Assembly: GCA_009773355.1 (NCBI GenBank)
Contig: WRPG01000062.1
Coordinates: forward strand, 1 to 50,861
From: Limisphaerales bacterium
GTDB lineage: Bacteria; Verrucomicrobiota; Verrucomicrobiia; Limisphaerales; SXTU01
DNA length: 50,861 bases
Direction of reading: 5' to 3'
Below the pieces are notes generated by a model. It was not told where the DNA came from. It ran no database searches and saw nothing but the letters and a program-made list of their open reading frames with translations. The first letter of the stretch is position 1, and each line of letters opens with the position of its first letter. The position numbers and the translations under genes are program-made. This document shows, in pieces, positions 9,613-17,707 of the stretch.

Positions 9613-12600
9613 TCAGTCCCGGGGCGCGTCCTCATCGGCGACCTTGGCGGCGTTCTCGAAGCGGGTGAAGCCTTTGAGGAAGGTCAGATGAACATCGCCG
9701 GTCGGGCCGTTGCGCTGCTTGGCGATGAGCAGGTTCACCGGCACGGCGTCGTAGTTGGGCTGCTCGCCGGGGTCTTCGTCGTCCTCCTTGCCCATCTTCG
9801 GCTTGTAGAGCAGGCCCACGAGGTCGGCGTCCTGTTCGATGGAGCCGGACTCGCGGAGGTCGGAGAGCTTGGGCTTCTCGCCGGGACCGCGCTTCTCCAG
9901 TTCGCGGTTGAGCTGGGCGAGGACGATGATCGGCACCTTGAGTTCCTTGGCGAGCGCCTTGATGCCTTGTGAGATGTCGGCGATTTCCTGCTGGCGGTTC
10001 TCCGCCTTCTTGGCGGTGCTGCGGAGGAGCTGGAGATAATCAATAACGAACAGCTTCACGTCGTGCTGCTGGTGCATCCGGCGGGCTTTGGCGCGGAGCT
10101 GGAGGATGCTGAGGCCGGCGGTGTCGTCAATGAAGAGCGGGCAGCCCGCCATCTTGCCGGCGACGGCGGTGAGCTTGGGAAAATCGCGCTCGGCGAGGAA
10201 GCCCTCGCGGATGTCGCGCAGGTTCACGCGGGCGCGCGAGCAGAGCATGCGCAGCACGAGCGAGTCGGCGGACATTTCCAGGCTGAACACGCCCACGGGC
10301 AGCCGCAGGTCCATCGCGACGTGCTCGGCGATGTTCATGGCGAGGGAGGTGTTGTGAACACAGATGTCGTTGGCGATGAAGTTGTGGGTGCCGGGGATGG
10401 TCAGGTCGTAGACCTGTTTCGCCCCGAGCGGCTCAATGGACTCAACCCGATCCCAGAACACGTCGCTCGCGGCAAGATGCGCAAACTCCGCATTGTTGAG
10501 CGCCTGGGCAAACTGGGCGAGGCGCGGGCGGGACAAAGACCGCTTCCCCACATGAACATTGGTCCAGCCGCGAATCCCGGCCCGCCGCGCCAGCGCCGAC
10601 CACGACTCCACACCTTTCGCCGCCGCAAGGCGCGGCCAAATACTCTTTGGAATCAAATCCACATTGGTCTGCCGGCGGCGGGAGGACAGTGCGCGCCGAA
10701 CGCGCCCGACCGCCTCTTCCTTGCCGAAGATCCCGATTTCCGAAGCAAAGCGCGATAATGACTCGCGGTCGGTCACTTCAAGCTGGAAGCTGCCGCGCCA
10801 CTCACCCTCATAGCGGACCCGCTTGGCCCGGCGGCGGACGGTGATACCGAAACGCAGCAGCAAATGCTGTATCTGGCGAGCCATGCGGACGCTGACGGTG
10901 GCATAGCCGATTTGCGGTGCACCGTTGCGGTCCACGGAAGCCCAGCCATCCGTGGCAAAGAGGCGGTTGAGGAACAAGGCCAGTTGCGCGCGCGGCAATG
11001 TGAACACCGGCGGCGGGAGATGTTTCTGCCATGCATCCGCACCCGCCAGGCCCAGCTTCTCCAGCCAGAGCGCGAGCGGATTGCGAGCGTTGGCGCTGAT
11101 CGCCTCGCGGTCGGAATCAGCCAGCTCTTCACCATGCACATTCAAATGGCGGCAAAGCTCCGCCCAATGCCCTTCATCCGGCACGCAGCGCCCTCGCTGC
11201 CACGCCGTCAGCGATGACGGGCTGGCATCAATCGCCAGCGCCACGCTGCGCGCCGAAACTCGCCGGGACCGCAGCAGCCGTCGCAGCCGTCCTGCAAACC
11301 GTGCGCGGCCCTGCTCCACTTGCGCCGCGTCAGATGACACGCGGAGCGAGGGCGTGCGCGTGCCGCGCGAATCGAACTCCCGCACCGTCAGCCCGCCAAA
11401 TTCAGCCGCCGCCTCGGCGAATTCCCGCCGGATGCGCTGGTTCCCGTTGGTGAAGCTCGGCGAAGAGCGCGTCAGACAGCCGTCACCGAGCAGGTAGGCG
11501 AGCAGTTTCACTTCGCACTCCCGCCGAGCTTGGCTGCCGAAGACAGGCAACGCGCGCGGCACGGCGATGAAGTCCCCCGCGCGCAACTCGCCCAACGGCT
11601 TCCAACCATCCAGCGTCAGAAACGGATGCGGTTGCGTGGCTTCAACCTCGCGCCCCAGCCGCGTAGTCACCCGGAAGACCGGCTTGTGCCCGTCGTCCAC
11701 AAAACCCGATGGTGAGGCAGGCACTATCTTGAAATCTTCTCGCACCGTGAACAGCGCTGCCTGCTTCGCCTGAAACAGTTCCTCAATCGTGGCGAGTCGT
11801 CCATCCGCCAGCAGAATTTCCGATGCGGCGCTCAGGCACTTGCCCATCGAAGGCCGCGCGGCGATGACGATCATTTCCCCGCCGTGGAAGCCGGTGGTCA
11901 TCTTGTCCAAGTCCGTGAACCCGGTGGCGATGCCCGTGGTCTGGCCCTGCCGCGAGTGGAAGTCCTCGATCTGCGCGATGGCCTTGTGGACAAGGTCCTT
12001 CATCACGAGGCTGACGGTCTCCTCGCGCTCCTCGCTGATGTGGAGGACTTCCTTCTCCACTTCGTCGAGCAGGGACTCCACGTCGCCTTGCTGCTCCTCG
12101 TCGTAGATGCGCCCGATGACGCTGGAGCAGGTCTGGATCATCCGCCGGAGCAGGTGCTTCTCGACCACGATGTCCGCGTAGAAAGGCAGGTTCGCCGCCG
12201 AGGGTGTGGCGTCCACGAGCGCGGTGAGGTAGGCCACGCCGCCGATGGCGTCGAGCTGGCCCTTGTCCTTGAGCCGCTGGCGCACGGTGATGAGGTCAAT
12301 CGCCTCCTTCGCGTCATACATCGCCACGAGCGTCTCGTAGAGCGACTGGTGGCGGAGGTCGTAGAAGGCGGCGGAGGCTCCCGCGTGGGGATTGGGCGTG
12401 GGCGCGTCGCGGCGGCTCGACGGGGCGTTGGTGCTGTCATCGCGGCGGGATTTGAACTTCTCGACGCAGGTGCCGATGGCGGCGTTGGGATCGAGCAACA
12501 TGCAGCCCAGCACGCCTTGCTCGGCCTCAATGGAATGCGGCGGCAGGCGGTCAACCTTCGAGAGGTCAATGGCAACGTCCTTCCGGCGGCGCGTGCGCTT

Positions 12601-12654
12601 CAGGTCCGGCGGGGCGGACGACGGCTCGACGGGCAGGTCAACGGAATCAATCAC
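9613..12654 (-). CDS. dnaB: Replicative DNA helicase DnaB with an intein in the Walker A motif
   Basis: The 1013-residue precursor starts at GTG 12654. Residues 1-272 and 769-1013 together form a normal 517-residue DnaB: N-terminal domain with LPPHSIEAEQGVLGCML, linker helix, then the RecA-like ATPase with ARPSMGK (interrupted), IDYLQLL (Walker B), AQLNRELEKR, SDLRESGSIEQDAD and AKQRNGPTGDV. Residues 273-768 are an intein placed exactly between Lys and Thr of the P-loop, so helicase activity needs splicing. DnaB unwinds DNA ahead of the replication fork. The N-terminal domain also carries a short insertion (about residues 69-94, Ser/Arg/Pro-rich) not expected in the family. The gene is followed by bamA after 74 bases. 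Confidence 0.96.
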   Translation of the reverse strand: MIDSVDLPVEPSSAPPDLKRTRRRKDVAIDLSKVDRLPPHSIEAEQGVLGCMLLDPNAAIGTCVEKFKSRRDDSTNAPSSRRDAPTPNPHAGASAAFYDLRHQSLYETLVAMYDAKEAIDLITVRQRLKDKGQLDAIGGVAYLTALVDATPSAANLPFYADIVVEKHLLRRMIQTCSSVIGRIYDEEQQGDVESLLDEVEKEVLHISEEREETVSLVMKDLVHKAIAQIEDFHSRQGQTTGIATGFTDLDKMTTGFHGGEMIVIAARPSMGKCLSAASEILLADGRLATIEELFQAKQAALFTVREDFKIVPASPSGFVDDGHKPVFRVTTRLGREVEATQPHPFLTLDGWKPLGELRAGDFIAVPRALPVFGSQARRECEVKLLAYLLGDGCLTRSSPSFTNGNQRIRREFAEAAAEFGGLTVREFDSRGTRTPSLRVSSDAAQVEQGRARFAGRLRRLLRSRRVSARSVALAIDASPSSLTAWQRGRCVPDEGHWAELCRHLNVHGEELADSDREAISANARNPLALWLEKLGLAGADAWQKHLPPPVFTLPRAQLALFLNRLFATDGWASVDRNGAPQIGYATVSVRMARQIQHLLLRFGITVRRRAKRVRYEGEWRGSFQLEVTDRESLSRFASEIGIFGKEEAVGRVRRALSSRRRQTNVDLIPKSIWPRLAAAKGVESWSALARRAGIRGWTNVHVGKRSLSRPRLAQFAQALNNAEFAHLAASDVFWDRVESIEPLGAKQVYDLTIPGTHNFIANDICVHNTSLAMNIAEHVAMDLRLPVGVFSLEMSADSLVLRMLCSRARVNLRDIREGFLAERDFPKLTAVAGKMAGCPLFIDDTAGLSILQLRAKARRMHQQHDVKLFVIDYLQLLRSTAKKAENRQQEIADISQGIKALAKELKVPIIVLAQLNRELEKRGPGEKPKLSDLRESGSIEQDADLVGLLYKPKMGKEDDEDPGEQPNYDAVPVNLLIAKQRNGPTGDVHLTFLKGFTRFENAAKVADEDAPRD
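10351..11838 (-). mobile_element. DnaB intein with LAGLIDADG homing endonuclease
   Basis: This 496-residue intein (precursor residues 273-768) begins with Cys (CLSAASEILLADG) and ends with YDLTIPGTHNFIANDICVHN, followed by Thr as the first residue of the C-extein. The Cys1, the TQPH block-B motif, and the terminal His-Asn are intact, so it appears able to splice. Two LAGLIDADG-type helices are seen, LLAYLLGDGCL near 384 and LALFLNRLFATDGWA near 558, with their acidic residues kept, suggesting an intact homing endonuclease. Between them lies an unusually long spacer containing a helix-turn-helix-like stretch (ARSVALAIDASPSSLTAWQR), and a second HTH-like stretch (SWSALARRAGIRGWTNVHVG) lies before the C-terminal splicing block. 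The insertion point is a known DnaB intein site. Confidence 0.95.
12373..12450. repeat. In-frame low-complexity insertion in the DnaB N-terminal domain
   Basis: This stretch encodes about 26 Ser/Arg/Asp/Pro-rich residues (DDSTNAPSSRRDAPTPNPHA) between the helices ending KFK and beginning AAFYDLRHQ, where DnaB proteins normally have a short turn. The DNA contains the word tcgcggcgg twice. It resembles a short repeat element inserted in frame, but only this one copy is seen here, so its nature is uncertain. Confidence 0.4.
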
Positions 12655-12727
12655 GGGTAGAGGAGAAGGGAAAGTCGCCGTAATAGCAGTAGGAACTTAT
12701 TGAAAGTATTCACAAGCCAGCCCACTC

Positions 12728-12961
12728 GTGAACAAGTTCGGGTTGCACAGCCAAATCTCCATGCACTACGTTCGCCTCGTGAGCACGGCTCTCGAACCAG
12801 CGAAGAAGTCCAAGCTATCCAAGGTCAGCGTGGAAGCGGGCGATCGGCTACTGAAAGCCGTGAAGGAAAAGATGCTCAAAGAACATGGTCGGATTGATGA
12901 GGCCGACCTCCGGCGACGTGGTTACAGCGAAGCAACCATAGAGCGTCTCAACTCGCTCTGA
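12728..12961 (+). CDS. Small hypothetical protein
   Basis: The frame encodes 77 residues from GTG 12728, or 66 from ATG 12761; the start is not certain. The C-terminal half looks protein-like, with amphipathic helices and a compact HGRIDEADLRRRGYSEATIE segment that could be a small helical fold. No family is recognised. It is transcribed divergently from dnaB and points towards another small gene on the opposite strand, the two stops being 9 bases apart. Base composition is visibly lower in GC than the neighbouring genes, which may mean recent acquisition. It could be half of a small two-gene module, but nothing in the sequence proves this. Confidence 0.5.
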   Translation: MNKFGLHSQISMHYVRLVSTALEPAKKSKLSKVSVEAGDRLLKAVKEKMLKEHGRIDEADLRRRGYSEATIERLNSL

Positions 12962-12970
12962 ACAAGCTGC

Positions 12971-13174
12971 TCAACCGTTCTTCCTCAGGTCAAGAAACTC
13001 CCTCACGGTGATTCCAAGGAGCGGAGCGTAGTCCCTTGCAATTCGTCGAACCTCCCGGTGCGGAACGCCCCGGCAGAGGTTGCGCACGATTTCGATGGTG
13101 GGCATCCCCATCTCCCGCGCCAGACGCACTATTTCCTCCGCTTCAGTCCATCTCAGTTGGCCGTCGTTACTCAT
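12971..13174 (-). CDS. Small hypothetical helical protein
   Basis: The frame encodes 67 residues from ATG 13174. The sequence (EEIVRLAREMGMPTIEIVRN, then VPHREVRRIARDYAPLLGIT) predicts two or three amphipathic helices and could be a small DNA- or protein-binding fold; no family is recognised. The hexamer TATAAC lies only a few bases before the ATG, so the transcript might be nearly leaderless. The gene converges with the small ORF at 12728-12961 and shares its lower GC content. It could also be a decayed fragment of a larger gene. Confidence 0.5.
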   Translation of the reverse strand: MSNDGQLRWTEAEEIVRLAREMGMPTIEIVRNLCRGVPHREVRRIARDYAPLLGITVREFLDLRKNG

Positions 13175-13300
13175 GCGTTATAGAGCAGAAAGGAATTCCC
13201 AGCAGAGAGCACGTCGAAGTTGTTGGCAGCAATTAACAGGCTGTTCACAATCCCGCGTCGGGGCTTTCACCGTAAGGAATTTCCCGGCCCGAAAATCAGA

Positions 13301-13328
13301 TTGTCACGCCCCGGCCCGCTGTTACATT
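13301..13328 (+). promoter_or_regulatory. Putative sigma-70-type promoter for the small gene/pyrR unit
   Basis: TTGTCA (13301-13306) and TACATT (13323-13328) are separated by 16 bases and lie 34 bases upstream of the ATG at 13363. This is a consensus-like pair in an otherwise GC-rich region, found by eye only. Confidence 0.45.
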
Positions 13329-13362
13329 CCGCTGCCATTGCAGACCGGCAACCGTGGCTGAT

Positions 13363-13584
13363 ATGTCAAATAACCCTGGCCAGACGGGCGGCGACGACGA
13401 GTGGGTCAAGAACTCGTCGCTCTACCGCGAGTTCCTCGCCGAGCGCGAGGAGATCATGAAGCACAAGTGGATTGAGTCCGAGAAGGCCCAGCACGATGTC
13501 GGCTTCGAGCGGGCGCTGACGGATTGGATCGTCAAGCACCGCGCCAAGTGGCGCAAGTCGCGCCACGCCCAGGGCCAGAACTGA
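13363..13584 (+). CDS. Small conserved hypothetical protein
   Basis: The protein has 73 residues from ATG 13363; a GTG three codons upstream is an alternative. It is hydrophilic with no membrane segment. The segment [20 protein letters not shown] followed by [16 protein letters not shown] resembles, from memory, a short conserved protein found across Verrucomicrobiota and some Planctomycetota; its function is unknown to me. It is preceded by a plausible promoter and followed after 44 bases by pyrR on the same strand, so the two are probably co-transcribed. Confidence 0.75.
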   Translation: MSNNPGQTGGDDEWVKNSSLYREFLAEREEIMKHKWIESEKAQHDVGFERALTDWIVKHRAKWRKSRHAQGQN

Positions 13585-13628
13585 TTCTTCCCGCCGGCTC
13601 CTCCGCTCCCGTCTCGGTTCCTCCCGTC

Positions 13629-14174
13629 ATGCCAGATTCGCTTCTCCTTAACGCCGCCGCGCTTTCCCGGGCGCTCACGCGCATCGCCCACGAGATCGTC
13701 GAGCGCAACGAGGCCGGCGCGGACGTGGTCCTGGTGGGCGTGCAGACCGGTGGCGTGCATCTGGCCCGCCGGCTCGCCAAAACCCTCGGCGATCTCTGGA
13801 GCCAGCCCGTTCCGTGCGGCTCGCTCGACGTGAACATGCACCGCGACGATCTGGGCCACCAACTCGCGCCCACCGTCCACCCCACGCAAATCCCCGGCGA
13901 CATCACCGGCAAGACCGTCGTCCTCGTGGACGACGTGCTCTTCAGCGGCCGCACCACGCGCGCCGCGCTCGACGCGCTCAACGACTTCGGCCGCCCCCGC
14001 CGCGTGCAGCTCGCCGTGCTGATTGACCGCGGCCACCGCGAGCTGCCCATCAAGGCGGACTTCGTGGGCAAGAACATCCCCACCCGCGCCAACGAGCGCG
14101 TGAACGTGAAGCTCAAGGAAGCCGACGGCGAGGATGGCGTGTGGCTGGTGAAGAACGGGACGGCGGTCAGTTGA
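13629..14174 (+). CDS. pyrR: PyrR bifunctional pyrimidine regulator / uracil phosphoribosyltransferase
   Basis: The protein has 181 residues from ATG 13629 ([20 protein letters not shown]), the expected start for this family; the frame is open further upstream but the extra sequence is non-conserved. The PRPP-binding motif [20 protein letters not shown] near residue 97, [15 protein letters not shown] near 37, the [11 protein letters not shown] segment and the [19 protein letters not shown] segment are all typical of PyrR. In other bacteria PyrR binds pyr mRNA to cause attenuation and has uracil phosphoribosyltransferase activity. Here it precedes pyrB, separated by 362 bases that hold a small gene on the other strand. 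No clear anti-terminator/terminator pair was found in front of pyrB by eye. Its last 8 bases overlap the end of that opposite gene. Confidence 0.92.
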   Translation: MPDSLLLNAAALSRALTRIAHEIVERNEAGADVVLVGVQTGGVHLARRLAKTLGDLWSQPVPCGSLDVNMHRDDLGHQLAPTVHPTQIPGDITGKTVVLVDDVLFSGRTTRAALDALNDFGRPRRVQLAVLIDRGHRELPIKADFVGKNIPTRANERVNVKLKEADGEDGVWLVKNGTAVS

Positions 14175-14373
14175 CTGCCATGTCCGTCACCAAGGGGATG
14201 TCCACGATGCGGTAGCCGCCGCCCGCCTCGAAGACGATGAAGGTCTTGCCCTCGGGGTGAAGGGCGATGCGATCCTGCGCGGTGATTTGGATTTGCACGC
14301 CACTGGTCAACCGGACGGTAAAGGGGCGAAATGGGCGGGTTTCAACTGCCGTCTTGATGGCCTCAGTTGTCAT
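14167..14373 (-). CDS. Small conserved hypothetical protein ([14 protein letters not shown] type)
   Basis: The protein has 68 residues from ATG 14373. The opening [20 protein letters not shown], followed by a small beta-rich region ending [17 protein letters not shown], matches a short protein type I remember as common in Planctomycetota and Verrucomicrobiota genomes, often near toxin-antitoxin or regulatory genes; no function is established that I know. It lies between pyrR and pyrB on the opposite strand, and its 3' end overlaps the pyrR stop by 8 bases. It is the only minus-strand gene in this stretch, so its insertion may have split a pyrR-pyrB operon. Confidence 0.75.
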   Translation of the reverse strand: MTTEAIKTAVETRPFRPFTVRLTSGVQIQITAQDRIALHPEGKTFIVFEAGGGYRIVDIPLVTDMAVN

Positions 14374-14536
14374 GGTTGAAGCGTAGCATCCGGCGGCGAC
14401 AAACCAAGCCCAGGTTTTCGACGCCTTGACTTCCGGCATCGTGTCCACCGCCCGGCGCCATGCATCGGGTTCGGTCGAGTATTGGCTTTCCAACCCTCCA
14501 CGACTCCATTACTCCATCACCCCAGCCGCGACGCGC

Positions 14537-15484
14537 ATGACCTGGAACCGCCAACACCTCCTCGACATCGAATCCCTTTCCGCCGACGAGATCACCGCCG
14601 TCCTCGACACCGCCCGGCAGTTCAAGGCCGTCGGCGAGCGCGCCATCAAGAAAGTCCCGGCCCTGCGCGGCAAGACCGTCGTCAACCTCTTCGTCGAGCC
14701 GAGCACGCGCACGCGCATCAGCTTCGAGCTGGCCGCCATCCGCCTCAGCGCTGACGTGATCAACTTCGGGGCCGAGGCCAGTTCGCTCAAGAAAGGCGAG
14801 ACGCTCAAGGACACCGCGCGCAACCTTGAGGCGCTCAACGCCGACATCATCATCATCCGCCACAGCGCCACCGGCGCGCCGCACTTCCTCTCCCGCGTGC
14901 TCAATGCCCACGTCGTCAACGCCGGCGACGGCGCGCATGAGCACCCCACGCAGGCGCTGCTCGACACGTTCACGATCCGCGAGCACCGGGGGAAGATCGC
15001 CGGTCTCAACGTCACCATCCTCGGCGACATTCTCTACAGCCGCGTCGCGCGCTCGAACATCTGGGCGCTGCTCAAGCTCGGCGCGAACGTCACGCTCTGC
15101 GGGCCGAGCACGCTCGTCCCGCGCGTCTTCGAGCAGATGGGCTGCCGCGTCACCTACAACGTGGACGAGGCCATCGCCGACGCGGATGTCATCAACCTCC
15201 TGCGCATCCAGCACGAGCGGCAGCGCAAGACCATGTTCCCCAGCATCGGCGAATACGCCGCGCTCTTCGGCCTGACCCACGCGCGCTTTGCCAGGACCCG
15301 GCCCGACGCGCTCATCATGCACCCCGGCCCCATCAACCGGGGCGTCGAGATCGCCAGCGACCTCGCCGACTGCGGGCGCTCCGTGATTCTGGAGCAGGTC
15401 ACCAACGGCCTCGCCGTCCGCATGGCCGTGCTCTACCTCATCAACGGCGGCAAGGGCGCGCAGGAACTCGGCGGGCTGAACTAA
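14537..15484 (+). CDS. pyrB: Aspartate carbamoyltransferase catalytic subunit
   Basis: The protein has 315 residues from ATG 14537, where the conserved N-terminus begins ([20 protein letters not shown]). The carbamoyl-phosphate site STRTR (residues 56-60, in [16 protein letters not shown]), the [19 protein letters not shown] lysine segment, [18 protein letters not shown] and the aspartate-domain [12 protein letters not shown] are all present. The enzyme joins carbamoyl phosphate and aspartate in the first committed step of pyrimidine synthesis. Length fits the family. pyrR lies upstream on the same strand, which suggests pyrimidine-dependent control. No pyrI regulatory subunit is seen, as is usual for PyrR-type organisms. 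A short inverted repeat (cgggct/agcccg) spans the stop codon. Confidence 0.96.
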   Translation: MTWNRQHLLDIESLSADEITAVLDTARQFKAVGERAIKKVPALRGKTVVNLFVEPSTRTRISFELAAIRLSADVINFGAEASSLKKGETLKDTARNLEALNADIIIIRHSATGAPHFLSRVLNAHVVNAGDGAHEHPTQALLDTFTIREHRGKIAGLNVTILGDILYSRVARSNIWALLKLGANVTLCGPSTLVPRVFEQMGCRVTYNVDEAIADADVINLLRIQHERQRKTMFPSIGEYAALFGLTHARFARTRPDALIMHPGPINRGVEIASDLADCGRSVILEQVTNGLAVRMAVLYLINGGKGAQELGGLN

Positions 15485-15832
15485 GCCCGAATTCCGAAGC
15501 TGGCCGAAACGAACGAAAGAAAGCGAAAGCAGCGCTTGGCGAACCCGGGGCGGAACGGTTTTCTCCACGCTTTCCCGGTTGCCGTCCCAACTCTTTTCCG
15601 CCGCTTGCGTTTCTTTTGGCCATTCCAGCGCGGGCGGCCACCGAAACGGGGCGAACCCTTCCTGGCGCACGCACCCGCAAAGCGGCCCGGCGGGCCGCGC
15701 TCCGGGGAGGACTGGGGACCAGCCCCGGATGCCCCGTCCTTGGGGGACCGGCGGCTGGGTTGACGGGAACCACGGGCGGGCGTATAAAGCTCCCGTCCAG
15801 CACAACCAACCAAACCACCAGTTCCACCCCCG
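15485..15832. other. Non-coding region between pyrB and the prepilin-like pair
   Basis: No convincing gene is seen in these 348 bases. There is an imperfect long inverted repeat between roughly 15496-15535 and 15600-15630 (purine-rich aaagaaa words pairing with tttcttt words), and a 7-bp perfect hairpin at 15682-15698 (gcggccc/gggccgc). A good promoter lies near the right end. Confidence 0.55.
15760..15788 (+). promoter_or_regulatory. Putative sigma-70-type promoter for the prepilin-like genes
   Basis: TTGACG (15760-15765) and TATAAA (15783-15788) are spaced by exactly 17 bases, giving a predicted start about 38 bases upstream of the ATG at 15833. It is the best promoter-like pair noticed in the window. 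Confidence 0.6.
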
Positions 15833-16609
15833 ATGAAAGCCAACCCCCGCCGAAGCGGCCAGGCACGCTTTGCCCTCGCCTTCACCCTCATCGAACTCCT
15901 CGTCGTCATCGCCATCATCGCCATTTTGGCCGGGATGCTCCTGCCGGCGCTGGGCAAGGCCAAGCAGAAGGCCATGGCCACGCAGTGCCTCTCGAACCAG
16001 AAGCAGCTTGGCCTCGGCTGGATGCTTTACGCGGAGGACTACGACGGCAAACTTGCCAACAACTATGGTTGGGGCGGCCCCGGCTACGGCTCGGGCACCA
16101 CCCCCACATTGGTGAACGGCAAGTTCGAGTTTAATTGGGCAGTGGGAAACATGAAGATCGCCACTCATGCGAGCAATGAAACCTACGTGACCCTGGCCCA
16201 ATTGGGCCGTTACATGGGCGGCTCCGCCAAGGTTTTTTCCTGCCCAAAGCCGGACAAGGCACCGGGCACCACCACGACCGTTTTCCCCAAGTATGCGCGA
16301 AACTTTTCCATGAACCGGGGTGTGGGCTTCGCCGCCGCCACCATCACGTTTCCGCGCATGGACACCTTCCGAAAGCCGGCGGATACTTTCGTGTTTCTGG
16401 AAGAGGGGTTGGAGTCCATAGACGACGGCTCGTGGTTCATGAACGGCAACGCCAATGCCTTCCAGACCGGCAACGAAAAGCCCGCCACCTATCACGCGAA
16501 CAGTGGTGGCCTGATCTACGCGGACGGGCATTCCGTGCTCTACAAGTGGAATGCGCGCATCCCGACCAGTAACGATTACGTGCGGCTTTACGGCCAGTAT
16601 GCCCCGTAA
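15833..16609 (+). CDS. Prepilin-type N-terminal cleavage/methylation and H-X9-DG domain protein
   Basis: The protein has 258 residues from ATG 15833. After a short basic leader comes the type IV prepilin-like motif [20 protein letters not shown] (about residues 20-39), with cleavage expected before Phe and the Glu at +5. Near the C-terminus the H-X9-DG motif is present ([14 protein letters not shown]). PVC bacteria carry many such pseudopilin-like proteins; they are processed by prepilin peptidase and probably extracellular or periplasmic, but the function of most is unknown. The globular part is rich in Gly, Asn and aromatic residues. It is followed after 34 bases by a paralogue, and a strong promoter-like sequence lies upstream, so the two are probably one transcription unit. 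Confidence 0.9.
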   Translation: MKANPRRSGQARFALAFTLIELLVVIAIIAILAGMLLPALGKAKQKAMATQCLSNQKQLGLGWMLYAEDYDGKLANNYGWGGPGYGSGTTPTLVNGKFEFNWAVGNMKIATHASNETYVTLAQLGRYMGGSAKVFSCPKPDKAPGTTTTVFPKYARNFSMNRGVGFAAATITFPRMDTFRKPADTFVFLEEGLESIDDGSWFMNGNANAFQTGNEKPATYHANSGGLIYADGHSVLYKWNARIPTSNDYVRLYGQYAP

Positions 16610-16643
16610 CCTCGGCCGAAGCTCCTCCCAACCCAACCAACCC

Positions 16644-17480
16644 ATGCGCCCCAACCCCGCATCCGTCCGCAGCTCCGCCTTCACCCTCATCGAACTCCTT
16701 GTCGTCATCGCCATCATCGCGATCCTGGCGGGGATGCTCCTGCCGGCCTTGAGCAAGGCCAAGGAAAAGGCGACCGGCATCAAGTGCGTCAACAACATGA
16801 AGCAGTTAGGGCTAGCTTGGAGCCTCTACAGCTCCGACCAAGATGGAAGGCTAATTAACAACTATGCCGCAGTGAACGGGAGTTGGGTGCTCGGAAACAT
16901 GAGCATTGCGACCGCAAACACGGTGGCCAACACCAACATTCAACACTTGATTGACACCGCATTCGTCCAAACCGGGAACAGGTTCACCAATCTTACGCTG
17001 GGCCGGGAGCTATCCGGGAACTTTGGCGTGTTCAAGTGCCCAGCCGACAAGAGTCAAGATCGCGGCAACAAGGGGAATCGGGTCAGGAGCGTCGCCATGA
17101 ACCAAGGCGTTGGATTCAACGTGACGGCAACGTGGCTTCCCGCCACCGCCGGCTGGAAGACCTATCGCCGGGATGTGGACATAACCTCTCGAACCTTCGT
17201 CTTTGTGGATGAGCACCCGCAGAGCATCAACGATGGGGGGTTCGCAGTCCGGGGAGTAGACCCGGCTCAGCCGGGGACTTGGGGGTTGGTGGACTTCCCC
17301 GCCGTTTATCACAACAAAGCCAGCTCATTTAACTTTGGGGACGGGCATGCAGAAATTAAGCGTTGGCAAGATGGCACCACCACCAGGCTTATTAATTACT
17401 CCGGGCCGCAGATCGGCGGCTGGACTCCCCTGCCCAACAATCCTGATTCGCTCTGGCTGTCCCAAGCGGCCACTGAGTAG
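16644..17480 (+). CDS. Prepilin-type N-terminal cleavage/methylation and H-X9-DG domain protein (second copy)
   Basis: The protein has 278 residues from ATG 16644, which leaves a short basic leader before [20 protein letters not shown] (about 16-35). The H-X9-DG motif is [14 protein letters not shown] near residue 225. It is a paralogue of the preceding protein: shared pieces include [22 protein letters not shown] versus the matching [21 protein letters not shown] region. Its middle part is lower in GC and less similar, so the pair is not a recent exact duplication. Both are probably exported pseudopilin-like proteins of unknown role. Confidence 0.9.
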   Translation: MRPNPASVRSSAFTLIELLVVIAIIAILAGMLLPALSKAKEKATGIKCVNNMKQLGLAWSLYSSDQDGRLINNYAAVNGSWVLGNMSIATANTVANTNIQHLIDTAFVQTGNRFTNLTLGRELSGNFGVFKCPADKSQDRGNKGNRVRSVAMNQGVGFNVTATWLPATAGWKTYRRDVDITSRTFVFVDEHPQSINDGGFAVRGVDPAQPGTWGLVDFPAVYHNKASSFNFGDGHAEIKRWQDGTTTRLINYSGPQIGGWTPLPNNPDSLWLSQAATE

Positions 17481-17707
17481 CCCCTCCGGAGGCTTGTCAG
17501 TCCTTCCTTCGGTCGCGCCGGGCATGTGTCCTGTTCGGCTGCCCCCATGTCCCGGCAGACCCGACCTCTGCCTGATGAGGCCAGCTTTGGGTCCGGTTGC
17601 ACCAGTCCCATGCCCGATGGCAGCCGCCTTTCGCTCGGCCCGGCGATCTCAGGACTCGCTGAATTAACCTTCCGCCCAGCCCGGCCCCCTGCTACAAGGT
17701 GCGCCAC

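Noticed and set aside
7127-9691. A long open plus-strand frame opposite bamA
   Set aside because: Antisense shadow of bamA with no motifs.
15473-15490. Terminator at the pyrB stop codon
   Set aside because: Only a 6-bp stem spanning the stop codon, without a T-run.
14363-16798. A long minus-strand frame across pyrB and the prepilin-like genes
   Set aside because: Antisense of three well-supported genes with no motif of its own.
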